Origin: Jaltomata sinuosa | Lineage: Eukaryota; Streptophyta; Magnoliopsida; Solanales; Solanaceae | DNA length: 64,000 nucleotides | Assembly (NCBI GenBank): GCA_003996215.1 | Contig: QJPP01007217.1 | Location: forward strand, 310,001-374,000 | Reading direction: 5' to 3' | Shown here: one piece after another, positions 35,201-47,522 of the stretch | How the letters are laid out: each line of letters opens with the position of its first letter | Numbering within the stretch: the first letter of the stretch is position 1 | Translations under genes and position numbers: made by a program | Notes under the pieces: generated by a model | What the model was told of the DNA's origin: nothing | Seen by the model: only the letters and a program-made list of their open reading frames with translations | Database searches by the model: none

Positions 35201-37292
35201 CCTACCTGGTGTATTAGTTGATGTGCATGCAAGCTAACCAAGACACAATCATGATTTAAAAAATCTGCACAATATAAGATGAAAGTGTTAGGTTATATTT
35301 GGAGCCAGTTGCCAGATTGTAGTAGCTCAGATGGTCTGCTCCAGATGCTGTTGCTACTGGCTTAAAGGGAACCAAAGTAGCATATGCTTGTACCTGGATT
35401 CCGCGTTGACTTGATAACAGTTCACATGACAATGGATTTCTGTTTAAGCTTTGTCTGTCAGTGCTCTGTCAGTTCATGTTAAAAAAGAAAAAGATTGTTA
35501 GGTTAGAGCCTCTCTGAGAGATCTCAGAAATGATTAAAATCCAGTATGATCCCAATCTTTATTTGATTAAGTTTTCATGCCTGGTAAGACCAGCTCATTG
35601 GTAGTTCCCAACTTAAAAGTTGTGTACTCTAAATTCTACTATTCATATAATTGCTCTGTACAGTTTTTTTGTTGTACATAGACGACCGAATATCAAGTTT
35701 CTGTTACATTGATACTGATTGCCTTTAATAATCACAATTTTGCGGGGAGTACTAGATTAACATCTCGGACTGATAGTGTGTGAATGCTGTTGTGTTTATC
35801 TTAAAGAAAATCTTTTACAATTCCTGTTGATTTCCTTTGCTGCTTGAGCAGATACCGGGGACTTGGAGATGGATGCTTGGAGTGGCAGGAGTGCCTGCTG
35901 CTGTTCAATTTGTCCTCATGCTATTTTTACCTGAGTCTCCACGATGGCTTTACATGAAGGTGAAAATTCTTAACTTTGTTGAAAATTCCTGCTGATAAAT
36001 AACAATTTTGACTTAGAAAACACTGCAGAAGGATAAATCTGAAGCTGCTGCTGTTCTAGCTAAGATTTATGATCCTTATCGATTGGAGGAGGAGATTGAT
36101 CAGCTTGCTACTGCATTAGAGGAAGAACGCTTGAGAAAGCAGGCTGTCGGTTACATGGATGTTTTTAGGAAGAAAGAGATCAGACTTGCGTTCTTTGCTG
36201 GGGCTGGACTACAGGTACTCTTTAGACTTCTGTGATGCAACAATAATATGTACCGATCTTTTAGTTGAAGTTGCTTCCTCAGCACTATCTTCTTATTTTT
36301 GGTAACGTTATATTTGGGCATATAATTAGTTTTCCCACTTGGGGATCTCCCTTGAGCTTCATCTAGCTCAAGCATGCTCAGATAAAATGTTGCTTTTAAC
36401 TTGAATTCGAAAGGGCATGGGAACATGATGATGACACTTATAGAGGCCTTTGGTGGCAGTAAATTGATTTTAAACAGGAGAACTTGATGCAATTTCATAC
36501 TATTTTCTTTGTTCACTTAAAAGCGCCAACTGCAAACATTTTTTGTTATTTCCCTATTCCACAATTGCATGGGGAGGTCATTGTTGATTATCAGAAATTA
36601 GCAGTAATTGCTAGTATATAATCATCACTTGTTTGATTATGCAGGCATTTCAGCAGTTCACAGGCATCAACACGGTTATGTATTACAGTCCAACAATTGT
36701 GCAGATGGCTGGGTTCAAATCAAATCAGCTAGCATTACTTATGTCTCTCATTGTCGCTTTAATGAATGCCATGGGTACTATAGTGGGAATTTACCTCATT
36801 GATCACTTTGGACGCAAAAAGTTGGCACTGACAAGCTTATCCGGTGTAATTGTGTCCTTGATTCTCCTTGCTGTAGCATTCATCTTAGAATCATCTACTT
36901 CAGGAAATGTCGGGGCCTATGGATGGATTGCTGTAATAGGTTTGGCCCTCTATATTGCTTTCTTTGCACCTGGTATGGGTCCTGTACCATGGACAGTGAA
37001 CTCCGAAATATACCCAGAGTCCTACAGAGGAATGTGTGGTGGTATGTCTGCTACTGTCAACTGGATATCAAATCTTATAGTGGCCCAAAGTTTCCTATCC
37101 TTAGCCGAAGCTGTGGGCACGGGTGTTACTTTCTTGATACTAGCTGGTATAGCGGTGATGGCGTTTGTGTTTGTCGCTGTGTTCGTGCCTGAGACCAAGG
37201 GCTTGTCATTTGAGGAAATGGAGAGAGTCTGGAAGGAGAAAGCTTGGGGTAATGGATCTGGCCAAGAAGCACTTCTTGAAGCAAGAAGCTAG
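32242..37292 (+). CDS. INT1: Inositol transporter 1 (tonoplast H+/myo-inositol symporter, sugar-porter MFS)
   Basis: Plant INT1 exports myo-inositol from the vacuole with protons. Six exons: 32242-32383, 33158-33228, 33877-34212, 35852-35959, 36029-36214 and 36645-37292. All introns are GT-AG, giving 496 aa against about 509 in Arabidopsis INT1. It begins MTIVSLPGSSGYLD. Sugar-porter signatures are GGLLFGYDTG (39-48), GRKR (97-100), PESPRW (210-215), QQFTGIN (284-290) and PETKGL (463-468), with about 12 membrane segments. The loop before TM10 is short and lacks the cysteine-rich PSI insert of plasma-membrane INTs, which points to the INT1 type. The tail ends QEALLEARS. An LLE-type dileucine motif in this place directs Arabidopsis INT1 to the tonoplast, so vacuolar location is likely. 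The ATG follows a long pyrimidine-rich leader. A Stowaway MITE lies in intron 3 and a SINE just after the stop codon. The gene looks intact. Confidence 0.96.
34393..34631. mobile_element. Stowaway MITE in INT1 intron 3
   Basis: A 239-bp element starting CTCCCTCCATTTCATTTTAT. The complement of its right end is CTTCCTCTGTTTCAAATTTT. It is flanked by TA at 34391-34392 and 34632-34633. This is the classical Stowaway (Tc1/mariner-derived) structure. Confidence 0.88.
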
Positions 37293-37335
37293 TTAAAAGT
37301 CTCTTTTGGCATCTTCATGGTCAGTTGGTGCGCAG

Positions 37336-37415
37336 TACAACAATATACCCAGTGAAATCCCATAAGTGGGTTTTGGGGAGGGTGGTTTGCACGCAACCTT
37401 ACCCCTACCTTGGTG
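37336..37415 (-). mobile_element. TTG-tailed SINE (TS/Au-like), copy E, in INT1 3' flank
   Basis: It begins 44 bp after the INT1 stop codon, in reverse orientation: ACAACAATATACCCAGTGAA, then ATCCCATAAGTGGG, then CAACCTTACCCCTACCTTGG. It is truncated. By position it is probably transcribed as part of the 3' untranslated region. Confidence 0.75.
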
Positions 37416-37997
37416 CGTAGTACCACTTTGTATATTATATACATATGGTGAGATCAATGTATTGTGGATGAGGGAGTTTTGCAACTGCGTTTATTAAAGC
37501 TTTGGTTGCAAGCTCCAATCCATATGATAGGGAGGAGAGTCCTCCAGTACCTTTTTTTTTTGGTATCAAAGCAGTTAAAGGGCTAGTAAAACATTGAACG
37601 ACTTTGCTCTGGACATTCTGAGATTAATTGAATTATTATCTTTTGTGTATAATAATCTTTTATTAAAACGACCCTACAAGGTGCCAATGCTTGCTTTTGA
37701 GCAAGATGCAATTCATCAACTCATGTGCATGATTCATTTGTCACCTTGTTTTAAAGTGATTTTCAATGAGTTGTTTTTATGTGAAATCGTTAACGGTTAA
37801 AACGATAATCGAACTGATAACGATTAATAATCGATAAATTGATATCGTAATGGTTCTATAACTGTTTAGTATGTTTACAAATTGATAACCGATAAACTTC
37901 AAAATTGAATCGAACCAATTGACGTGCAACCCCATTCATGAATAATACATATGTAGGTCTTAAGGATGTAACAAATGAATATGGAAAATAAAAAATA

Positions 37998-38405
37998 GGC
38001 TTAATACATAGTCGGCCCTTTAAATTTGTCAGGATATTTCATTTAGACACCAAACTAAGTCATGTTTCAATTGAACACTTCAACTTTTAATAAGATGTTT
38101 CAATTCAAGAAAACTTTTGCACGTGTTTTCATTAGTCTATTAAATAGTTAAGCTAATCACATAAAATATGTAGTCTCCTTCAATTATACGCATCAATCTC
38201 AAACAGAAAATGTCTGACATTTTACGATTTATCGAGGCAAATGCGTATAATTAAGACGAATGAGAAAACGCACAAAAAAATTTATCAGAATTTGTCTACT
38301 TGAAATATTTTATTAAGAGTTGAGGTGTTCAATTGAAATATGATTTAATTCGAGTGTCTAGATAAAATATCTGACAAGCTTAAGAGCCTGACTATGTATT
38401 ACGCC
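37998..38405. mobile_element. Long-TIR MITE (TAATACATAGTC family), copy 1
   Basis: About 408 bp. The left end is GGCTTAATACATAGTCGGCC and the complement of the right end is GGCGTAATACATAGTCAGGC. The inverted similarity extends inward for about 90 bp (TTGTCAGGATATTTCATTTA versus TTGTCAGATATTTTATCTAG; both then continue to CAATTGAACAC). The central AATTATACGCAT motif recurs in copy 2 at 47879-48377. No target-site duplication is clear. Confidence 0.75.
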
Positions 38406-38765
38406 GCAATTTAATGTAGTCCAAAGGCAAACTTCACAATTTTATAAAAGGAAAGACTGCTTCGATTGTCTTATTTTGAATGTTTTTAAGTCAAAATAGT
38501 TTTAAACACTTTTATAGTATTTGAGTAAAAATAAAAAAAGTGATTTTAAATATTTATTTTAAAATTAAAAAAATTAAATTAAAAAACATAAGTTATAAAC
38601 CCATCCAAACAAGCTTTTGACACGAGTCAATTAAGAAAAAAAGGGAAAATTATAGTACTAGTTCAAAATTGGGGTGGTTGTGCAAAATTGCGTTTTAGGG
38701 GGTTAATTTGCAGCATTTCGGCAATCTTATTGGGTAAAAATGTTTTAACAAAATCCTTGGTCAAA

Positions 38766-38792
38766 TTAGGGTTTTGACACTGCCTATATAAG
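38766..38792 (+). promoter_or_regulatory. Telo-box and TATA box of the S29 promoter
   Basis: TTAGGGTTT (38766-38774), the reverse of the telo-box AAACCCTAA, is followed by TATATAAG (38785-38792), about 105 bp before the start codon. The leader that follows is pyrimidine-rich (CTCTCTTTC) and contains a further TAGGGTTTT at about 38843-38851. Telo-boxes next to TATA or TEF elements are a known hallmark of plant ribosomal-protein promoters. The presence of the motifs is seen directly; their function is inferred from that knowledge. Confidence 0.75.
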
Positions 38793-38896
38793 CTCTCTTT
38801 CATCCTAAAATTATCCCTCATTGTGAGTTGTGCAAGCAAAAGTAGGGTTTTCATTCAAGGCACAGCGCGCAGCCTCACCTTTTCTGGCTTGTGAAG

Positions 38897-40236
38897 ATGG
38901 GACACTCCAACATCTGGAACGCTCACCCAAAGAACTACGGCCCTGGCTCTCGCACCTGGTATCTTCATTCTCGATTCATCCCTTTTAATTCATGAATAAC
39001 TTGTTTAATCAAGCTTTGTTTTATTTTTTATCGATACATACATGCAAACTGCATTATATTGTATGCTTGGTGTGTTTTCGATCTGAAAATTATGTTTCGC
39101 GATTGTTTCAATACGAACTAGAATTGAAAGGGACCTAGCGGCGGCTAATCATAAATTTTCTAGTTTAAGAACTGTATGGTCTCTGGAAAAAAAGGCAACA
39201 AAAATTGAGAATAAAGTTGTAGATTTGAGGCCATGGTTGTGATTCCATTTCTGTTGAGTGATGATTCAAAGAGTCTAACTGTTTGTTATGTTTGGAGATG
39301 TCATGTTTGTTGTGGAGGATATTTTGTGGTCATGCCTATGGCTGCAACTAGGTTTTGTTAAGTGAGGATTGTTGAACTTGATGAGCTTATAGGTGAAAGT
39401 ACCTGATACATAGAGGAATACGTACAGAGGATCTATATGGATGATCCGAACTAATTTAGGATTAACGTGTACTTGACTGATTTGTTGTTTTTGCCCCATT
39501 TGGTGTTTAAATGTGAAGGATTTGTTTGTTCTGTTGGTTGTCAATCTTATGAGTTGTATTTGTCTATCTCCCAAACAGTTCTTTAACATATCAAAGAATG
39601 GTAGGTGACTGGCGAGAATTTAGGGTAGTTGTAGTATGTGCTGTTAAACTACACAGTCAAATCTGGTCTTTGCCCTAATTTCATAATCCCAAATGCTGAT
39701 TGTGGACATCAGCTATTCTCGATCCATTTAGTCATTTGTATGGAACGTATTTCTATTAGACTCTGTAAAAGATACACATTTGTGATTTTGTTTACTTGCT
39801 ATAAGCTTCCCTGTGTTCTATTTCTGTTTTGCTTTATGTACCGAGTGCAACACAGATGTGGAAAGTTGACATCTTTACTGGATTTTGCCATGTCTAGTAG
39901 TTGATCTTGAATTTGTTGTATATTTGCAGCCGTGTCTGTGGGAATCCTCATGCAATTATTAGGAAGTATGGACTCATGTGCTGTAGGCAGTGCTTCCGCA
40001 GCAATGCTAAGGAAATTGGATTCATTAAGGTAAAAGCTGAATCCTGTATTTGAGATTCTATCAAATTTTACTGTCATCCTCATGTAGCTACTTGAATAGG
40101 AAACATAAATTATGTTTATTTTAGTTTGTATATTTCTTTTAATCAGCAAGACATATTAAGCTTTGGTCTGTTAATCTCTCTATTTCTTGTCGTGGCTAAT
40201 CAATTTCTCTCTTCAATTGTATTGCAGTACCGTTAA
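38897..40236 (+). CDS. RPS29: 40S ribosomal protein S29 (uS14)
   Basis: Small zinc-ribbon protein of the 40S subunit head, in contact with 18S rRNA near the mRNA entry path. Three exons: 38897-38958, 39930-40029 and 40228-40236, the last encoding only YR and the stop. The product is 56 aa, the usual eukaryotic length. It begins MGHSNIWNAHPKNYGPGSR. The zinc ligands are the two CxxC pairs C21/C24 and C39/C42; C38 is an additional cysteine. Both introns are GT-AG, and intron 1 is 971 bp. The start codon context AAGATGG is strong. TATA and telo-box motifs precede it, as expected for a growth-regulated ribosomal-protein gene. There are no frame lesions, and the identity is not in doubt. Confidence 0.97.
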
Positions 40237-42848
40237 ATCTTCAATATGAGTTTCTACGAGGACCTCTCTGAGTGGTGCTGGTAGATATCTGGAAGTAGAC
40301 CTTTTTGATTTACATTTCCCTTCAATTTAAATGATGTAATGGGATAATTTTGATTTATGTTAGCTTCTGAAAGTGAACTGCTGTCTGGACCTAAAGACCA
40401 GCTTTTAATCTGATTATCTGTTTCTATACTTTTCCATTTTTTAGATTTTGTTTATGCTTTTCCGTTTCAAGTTTTATTTCCATATCACCTCCCGGTAGTG
40501 TGAGTCCTGTTTGCCCCAACCCTATCATCAAAGTTGAAGTTATCGATTTCTAGGATTTAAATTAGTGTTAAATATCACTGGCAATACAAGAGACATCAGC
40601 ATTAGGCACTTAAGCAAAGAAGGAAGCACATAATCATCAATAGCCAAAGCCTTAACTGTAGGACATGGAAAGACACAAGGTGCTTGTAGTGTCCCACTGT
40701 TAGCTTTTCCAATCAATGGAAGTGCTTTCATAAAATGTAAGAAGAATGGAAAATAGAAACCACGAAATAGGTCGTGGAAGGATTGTTGTCTTCATAAGCA
40801 TTTGTGTTGATCTTTTGTACAGATCTGGACTATTGTTTGAGCTTTGCATTAATAAACACTACAACTCCTGTGGCTCTTGTAAAAGGCTAGCAATTCAAGA
40901 GGAGAGAAAAGCAAACAAACAACGGAAGTTAAATAATAGTAAGCATTAGTTATAATTCAGATGCTATGTTTGTCTTCACTAGTTTGGAAGGCATGAAAGA
41001 CCTGGTATGATTCCCTGTAACATATCCTTTTTTGCGCTATGCAGATATTAACATACTGTTGCAAAATTAAAAGGATAAGTATATAAAGAAACAAGTGTCG
41101 AAAATCAGTAAAATGAAATTCTATGGAGACCCATGAGTTGATTGGATGCAAGGAAGCCCAGTTAATCTTTTTCTATCTCATAATTGCATGCGTAATGATT
41201 ATATAGTATAGTCAACAAAAATGGCGCAAGCAATAAGCCAATAAGTATCTATTTGAGTTGGCAATTCTACAATTTCTCTTCGTGTATGATAGATGTTACT
41301 TCAACTTTCTTGTCAATTGAAAAATCATACTCCATTATATAGTTTTCCATCACACTTTCTCACCTCTAAGGGTCAAAATATATAGATGATAAATTACAAG
41401 GTATGTCACACAGATGATGAATACTTTTATCAACAAATCGGCAGTTGATCAGAGGATTCAAATTTTCTCTTTGTCAAATAACTTGGAAGGTTCTAGAAAG
41501 TAAAATTTTCAACCAAATACATTTTAATAAAACATGCTGAAAGATTGCCTGTAGAATAGTCAAATGATACATGCATGTTTCAAGCATTTGGTACTAAACT
41601 AGGTGACTGATCTAACATCACTCTTTGGAAAATATCCCAGCCCAAAACCAAACAAAACATGTGGAACCAACATCACCAACATGGGCATCCAAATCTAGTA
41701 GCTTTACTTCAAATTCTTAATATACATAAAAAAAAATTACGAGATATAATAATAAATTTCGGACCAAGTGAATTAAATAAATTATAACGAAATTCTTAAC
41801 TCAAATTCATAAAAATCAAATCTTGAATCCCTGTTAATGATTAAGAACACGGCAAACTCAATAATTGGTCCAAAGTCTCTAAACTACAAATAGGTTGCCG
41901 TCACACAATTGTATGAGATATTTTTGATCAAGCACCTGACCTATATTACCTAATAAAGAATACTTTAGGATTATTCTAATGTCCTGTAGAAAAGAGAAAA
42001 GTATACACGTTTGTTTGTTGCAAAAGGGATTGTTTTATTGATTGTATTAGAAAAAAGAAAAGTATACACGTTGATGGTGTTGGTGGTGGTGGAAGAAGTG
42101 GATCGAAAAGGGTAAAATAGGTCGAGTGAGGCGAGGTGACATGCTAAGTGGTGTTCATCTCATCAAAATATCAATACCACTTGGGATTAAGCATATTTTG
42201 ACTGGGGCAAAAGAGTAAATTTGGTCGTTTTGGTGGAAATAATTGATCTTATAGCAGTACTCTTGAGAAATATCACAACCAAAGAAAAGATGTGGAATGA
42301 AAAAAATATACAGACAGACTTAAAAACTGGTCCAAATTAGGCTGTCTCTAAAAACTAGGCTGCCATCACACAAATTATATGATATATTGATCAACCACCT
42401 GACCTATCACCTACCACTACTACTACAAAATACTACTAATAAATTAAAAAAAAATACTACTTATTACTTTAGGAAAATTCTCAACTGCAGAAAAGAGCAA
42501 GGTATACAAGTTGCAAAAGGGAATGGTTTTTGTTGATTGTAATGGAATAATTAGTCTCAACATATAGGTACGTATAATAGATCGAGTGGCTAAATGAAAT
42601 TTATTGACAAATTTAAAAGGCTATCGATATAGTGAGCCTAAATAATAACTCCGCGCTAAATTATGCGAGATCCGATTTTACGTACTCGTGTCTTGCGAAT
42701 ATGGAATATAAATGCATGTATTAAAAATATGGTGATTGAACTATTTAAAGAAAAAAAGGATGCCCTTATAATAAGTACTAATTCTTACATGACGATTCCT
42801 TAATTATTTATCACCCATAGGCCAAAGGCTATAACAATCTTTTTGTTA

Positions 42849-43075
42849 CTCCTTTACTCTCAATTTATGTATACTTTTCTTTTTTAATCGTCCAAAAAAA
42901 AAAGTGACACATTTTTATATTTATTAATAATTTGATTTTAAATTTTTTGTTTTATTCGAGATGATTTGCAGTCAAATAAATATTTATGACTTGTTTTAAA
43001 TCATAAATTTTAATTATTTTTTTTATAAATTTGATATTCAATCGAACACCTTCACATATATTAAAACGGATGGAG
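42849..43075. mobile_element. Stowaway MITE
   Basis: It starts CTCCTTTACTCTCAATTTAT and the complement of the right end is CTCCATCCGTTTTAATATAT. TA flanks it at 42847-42848 and 43076-43077. It is 227 bp with no coding sequence. Confidence 0.82.
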
Positions 43076-45794
43076 TATTATTCATCGGTCAAACAACCTC
43101 TAACCATATGTATTACTCAAATTCACGTAGTTTCATTGAATTATTTGTGTGTTTATGTCTTCAATTTGGTAATCATTACTCATAATTTGTTTTCGTGTCT
43201 TCTTTTCTTTTTGTTTTCCCTAATTATATCCATTGAATTTGGATAAGAATTTGGAGTTCTTGTTATCTTTCGAGAATGGTCAATTTTGGATAATAGCAAC
43301 TATCAAATAAAACCAATTCTTGAGGTATCTGTTTGTATTCTAAGTTGACATCAAAAAACAAAAAAATGTTGACATCATTATCTCAACTTGCACACATTTC
43401 TTGTTACAAAATAGAATATTGCTGACTAGTTTAGCATTCCATACTCATCCATTGATCATGTGAACCACAAAAAAAGACAGTCCAGTTCAGTGTACAAAAC
43501 AATTCGTATTAGCAGAGTACAAAGAAAGGTCACACTTCAAGAAATGTGATGTAAACACAACCTATTTCAATGTATTGATTAGTGGCTACTTTCACAGTTT
43601 GAATTATTGATTTAGAAGTCAAACAGAAATAACTTTACCGTTACTTCAAAGCTCCCGTCCTACCGATTATGTGAACAAACAACAAAAAAGTTCCTTTACT
43701 TGATTCTTTCTTTGTGACCCCTTAAAGGAAACTAAAATTATGACCTATAGCCACTTGCACAGAATTTGATTAACCTAAATAGTCGGTGAATACATGAGTA
43801 TGTATAATTTATATGTAATATGTGTATAATTATATATAATCTATGTATATCGGTTAAGAAAAGTAATAGTAAATCTGATCGACTATTTATATAGATATTT
43901 GGATAATGCATGTGTGTGTGAGAGAGTAAAAATACATAAATGAATAAATCTATATATATATGTAAATTTAGAAATAGATCGAAACTATTTTTTATTTCTA
44001 GTAATATTTTTTTTGGTGCCAAAACTGTAATACTGCACTTTAATGTAAAATTAAAGTGAAAATATAATAAAACTTGTGGTCCTAGATGTTTTGAAGGTGA
44101 CTGATGTAAAATAATACAACATCTTGTCATGGCAATAGCCAATAAATATTGTGTCTAACTCAAAATTGACTGAATTAAAGTCGATTTCGATTGTCTAACA
44201 AATACTCCGTATAATAAAATTATAAATATCAAATAGCAAATAATTTATAATCACATAAATTTTTATAACTTATTTTATAAATAAATTTCAAAAATATCTT
44301 TTTTTTCCTCTCAAATTTCATATCGAGTCAAATAACTTTACATAAAAAAGTTGGATTCACATTTTTTAGTAGAAATGTGTGATGTGGACCAAATTGTTTT
44401 GCACGGGAGAAATTGATGATTGTGTTCACAATTTGTTGGCAATACCAATCACATGTCTTTTCCACAAAATAATACCTATCTCATGTCTCACTTGACATGT
44501 TTTATACGGCGCATTTTTCAGTATTTTTGTTTTCTTTTCTAACCCAAAATACACAATACAGTCAGATATTTCTACGATAATCATTCTCTCTAATAATATT
44601 TTAATATAACAATCAAAAATATTGAGATAAATGACGTTGCTATGGATAAATATAATTGTATTTATATTGTTCCTTGAACTTTAATTATTATTTTTTGGGG
44701 GGGAGAGGGTTGTGGGAGGGGGGTGGGTGTGTTTCCATCTAGTGTTCAATGCCCTACATTGGAGCATGACTAATTCAAATTCTCGATGCGTAAGGCTCAT
44801 TCGAGAAAAAAACTCTCTATAAAAGAAAAATTATATCAAAATTTAAATTTGAGACCTCCAATTAAGGGAGGAGCAACTCCATCCACTACATGAGGTCCAT
44901 TGGTGGTCTTGAACTTTAATTAAGGAGTTACTCTTAACATTTTTTGTGTTAAACTTATTTCCTTAATATATCCATTAACTTTTTTTTTTTTTTGACAACC
45001 TTAATATATCCATCGATCTTTCATTTTTAGTCATTAAATTGAAGGATCTTTGATCTATTTTGTTTTTGTTGGTTGTATTAATTTGCTATGCGTTAATTTA
45101 TTCCAATATTTTTTAAGTGTTTATTAGCTCAAAGTAAAATGTACTTAGATTGATATTTAGGAAAATTAGCACCTTCCAACGCACCTCATTTTCAGCACAT
45201 TCTCGTAGCCCTTGTTCCCACCACCCCACACCTCTACTTCTATCCCCACCTTCCATAATATTTATCTAGCTCATATATAAATTCTTTGATAATAATTTTT
45301 TTATATATATATCAAACATAAGAAAATAAAAATCAATGTTATCCATCTAACCGAACAATCCCTAAATATCACATATTTTCAATACAAAGTGACCAAAAAC
45401 ATATATTTTAGTTAAAGTGAACGTCAAATATGCATAATCCAAAACTACAAGGATCAAAACAAAAATTCACCATTAATTGAGGGATCAAAAGTACAATTAT
45501 CACTAAAATATTTCTTTTTAGTTTAAACTTTAACGTACTAGTAATAAATAAATTAATTGATGTGAGTAATTTTGTTTTTCTGTCTTATTTCCGGAAGAGG
45601 GTATAATACCGAGAAGGTCCTTTAAGGCCCCGGGCCCATTGGACTTGTGGATTTTAAGCATTTTGCTGAGTTTGCATTAGGCAAAATTTCATAAATAGCT
45701 ATAGTTTGCTAAATTATTCAGGGCCCATAGCTTAAGTTTCATTATTATAAATCGTAGCTATTTTTAGTTGAAAACAAGCGCACAAATTATATAT

Positions 45795-46038
45795 GGCTCT
45801 CAAATACGTATATGTGATAAAACAGAAATTCCAAAATTTCAGTTACCAAATATTTTTAAAAATAAAAAACTCCACAAATCATGAGATTCTTACTCTTCCA
45901 AATATTCTCTCTTCATTGGCTCTCAAATACGATATGTGATAAAACAGAAATTCTAAAATTTTAGTTATCAAATATTTTTAAAAATGGAAAACTCCACAAA
46001 TCATGGGATTTTACTCTTCCAAATATTCTCTCTTCATT
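45795..46038. repeat. 123-bp tandem duplication
   Basis: Copy 1 is 45795-45917 and copy 2 is 45918-46038. Both read GGCTCTCAAATACG, then ATGTGATAAAACAGAAATTC, then ACTCCACAAATCATG, then TCTTCCAAATATTCTCTCTT, differing by a few substitutions and small indels. Confidence 0.9.
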
Positions 46039-46640
46039 ATTGACTAAGCACATACATTTCAAAATAAATATTATATACTGATATACTAATATATATAATG
46101 TCATATACAAATGAATCTCATAAGTTTAAATCTCATATACATTTGAATCTCACATACAAATATATATCCAAAGCCAAAGCATTTCAAGTGCATAAACTGA
46201 AATTGTATATATCAGTTTAGAATTCAATTAAGTTGACTAAGCACATACATTTCAAAATAAATATTATATACAAAACTCAAATTGAGATTCAATTATACTT
46301 TTAGGTATATACGTTTTAGTTTGTATATATTTATATACATTTGAATCTCATATATATTTGAATCTCATAAATGTATAACCAAAATCAAAGCATTCCAATT
46401 GCATAAATTTGAATTGTATATATCAGTTTGAGATTCAACTTAACTATGGATATACGTTTCAAAATGAATATACTGATAGGTATGAATCTCATATACAAAA
46501 CTCAAAACTGAAATTCAACTATACATATATACATATACAGACATCACTAAATTACAATCAGTGTGATTCCAAAACAAACATGAAGATAGATAAACTGGAG
46601 TGTATATCTGAATCATCGATATCTTTATCCTCGACTCCGA

Positions 46641-46704
46641 CATGAGTATCTTTGTCAACAATATCCTTTGGATCATGAGTATCTTTGTCAACAATATCCT
46701 TTGG
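46641..46704. repeat. 33-bp tandem duplication
   Basis: CATGAGTATCTTTGTCAACA plus ATATCCTTTGGAT is repeated head to tail at 46641 and 46674. The duplication is nearly perfect and keeps the reading frame on the minus strand. Confidence 0.9.
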
Positions 46705-47342
46705 ATTATGGATATCTTCGTTCTCGTATAATCCTCTTAGATGAAGTATTATCCGTCATTCCTTCACGACAAGTGATAATTGATAATACTAAATAATGAT
46801 GAAGTTGAAGAAATTATGAGAAATTCGATTGAATAATCAATGAAAATCATAAAAAATATATATATAATGAAACCCTTCAAAAAGTATTTTGGAGAATTGA
46901 AGCAAAATCTACACTAAAACGCTATTGTAATTACCTTATTTTAAGGGATTATGATTTGGAGAGTGAATTGTGGATGAAATCCTGAGGAGATCGTGTGTTA
47001 TGGGGGTGGGGCATGAATTCCGCCGAAAATTGGGTGAGAGGAAGCTTGAGAATAGGTAATATACGTTTCTTTCCCCCAAATGTATATGTTGCCCAAAATA
47101 ATAGCTATTTATGCTAAATTATATCTATAAAATGTAATTATGTGAAAATTAACTCATACCTCATAATTAAGCACTTCAATATTCTATCCCTATAATTTTT
47201 CCTTTGCATTATTGATGCTGATTAAGACTAGCCACGTGGGTTGTTGGAATACTACTTGTCTTCTAGTGAACCCACATATGCCTAATTATTGTTGTCAACG
47301 TGGCCATCATTGTGGGACCCACACATTTATGTTGTCATATCA

Positions 47343-47522
47343 CCCGTGACGTGGCAAATTCAGAATTTTCACTATAAAGATTCAAATAAAAGTCAAAGGG
47401 AATTCAACATTTACTAGATATGTACATAAAAAATAATTATAACCATATTTAAACAATATAGTTTTTTCTCAAAGGGAACTCAAATAAACCCTCTCGGCTT
47501 TACCTGACTCTACCCTACATCC
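47343..47522. mobile_element. hAT-like MITE, second copy of the 4135-4312 element
   Basis: The order of blocks is the same as in the NTH1 intron copy: CAGAATTTTCACTATAAAGA, then CTAGATATGTACATAAAAAA, then TAATTATAACCATATTTAAA, then CCCTCTCGGCTTTACCTGAC. It is more diverged at the ends. Confidence 0.6.

Larger units (their letters stand above)
37293..38760. other. Spacer between INT1 and the S29 gene
   Basis: Contains the INT1 3' flank with a SINE, a region of repeated GATAA words (AACTGATAACGATTAATAAT, 37800-37900), one long-TIR MITE and a decayed element around 38455-38620 (ATGTTTTTAAGTCAAAATAG and AACCCATCCAAACAAGC). I see no gene. Confidence 0.55.
45670..47150. repeat. Composite repeat island, possible decayed transposon
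   Basis: The left edge reads TTTCATAAATAGCTATAGTT and the right edge contains, inverted, AATTTAGCATAAATAGCTAT, suggesting terminal inversion across about 1.48 kb. Inside are a 123-bp tandem duplication, many ATATACATTTGAATCTCATA words and a 33-bp duplication. On the minus strand at about 46595-46715 a short acidic frame is open (ENEDIHNPKDIVDKDTHD and onward), with the 33-bp repeat in phase. I could not identify a transposase; the class is uncertain. Confidence 0.45.

Noticed and set aside
40540..40731. Minus-strand frame MKALPLIGKANSGTLQAPC and onward
   Set aside because: Looks moderately protein-like, but there is no neighbour exon, no known motif and it lies in the 3' flank of S29; recorded only within the gene-desert entry.
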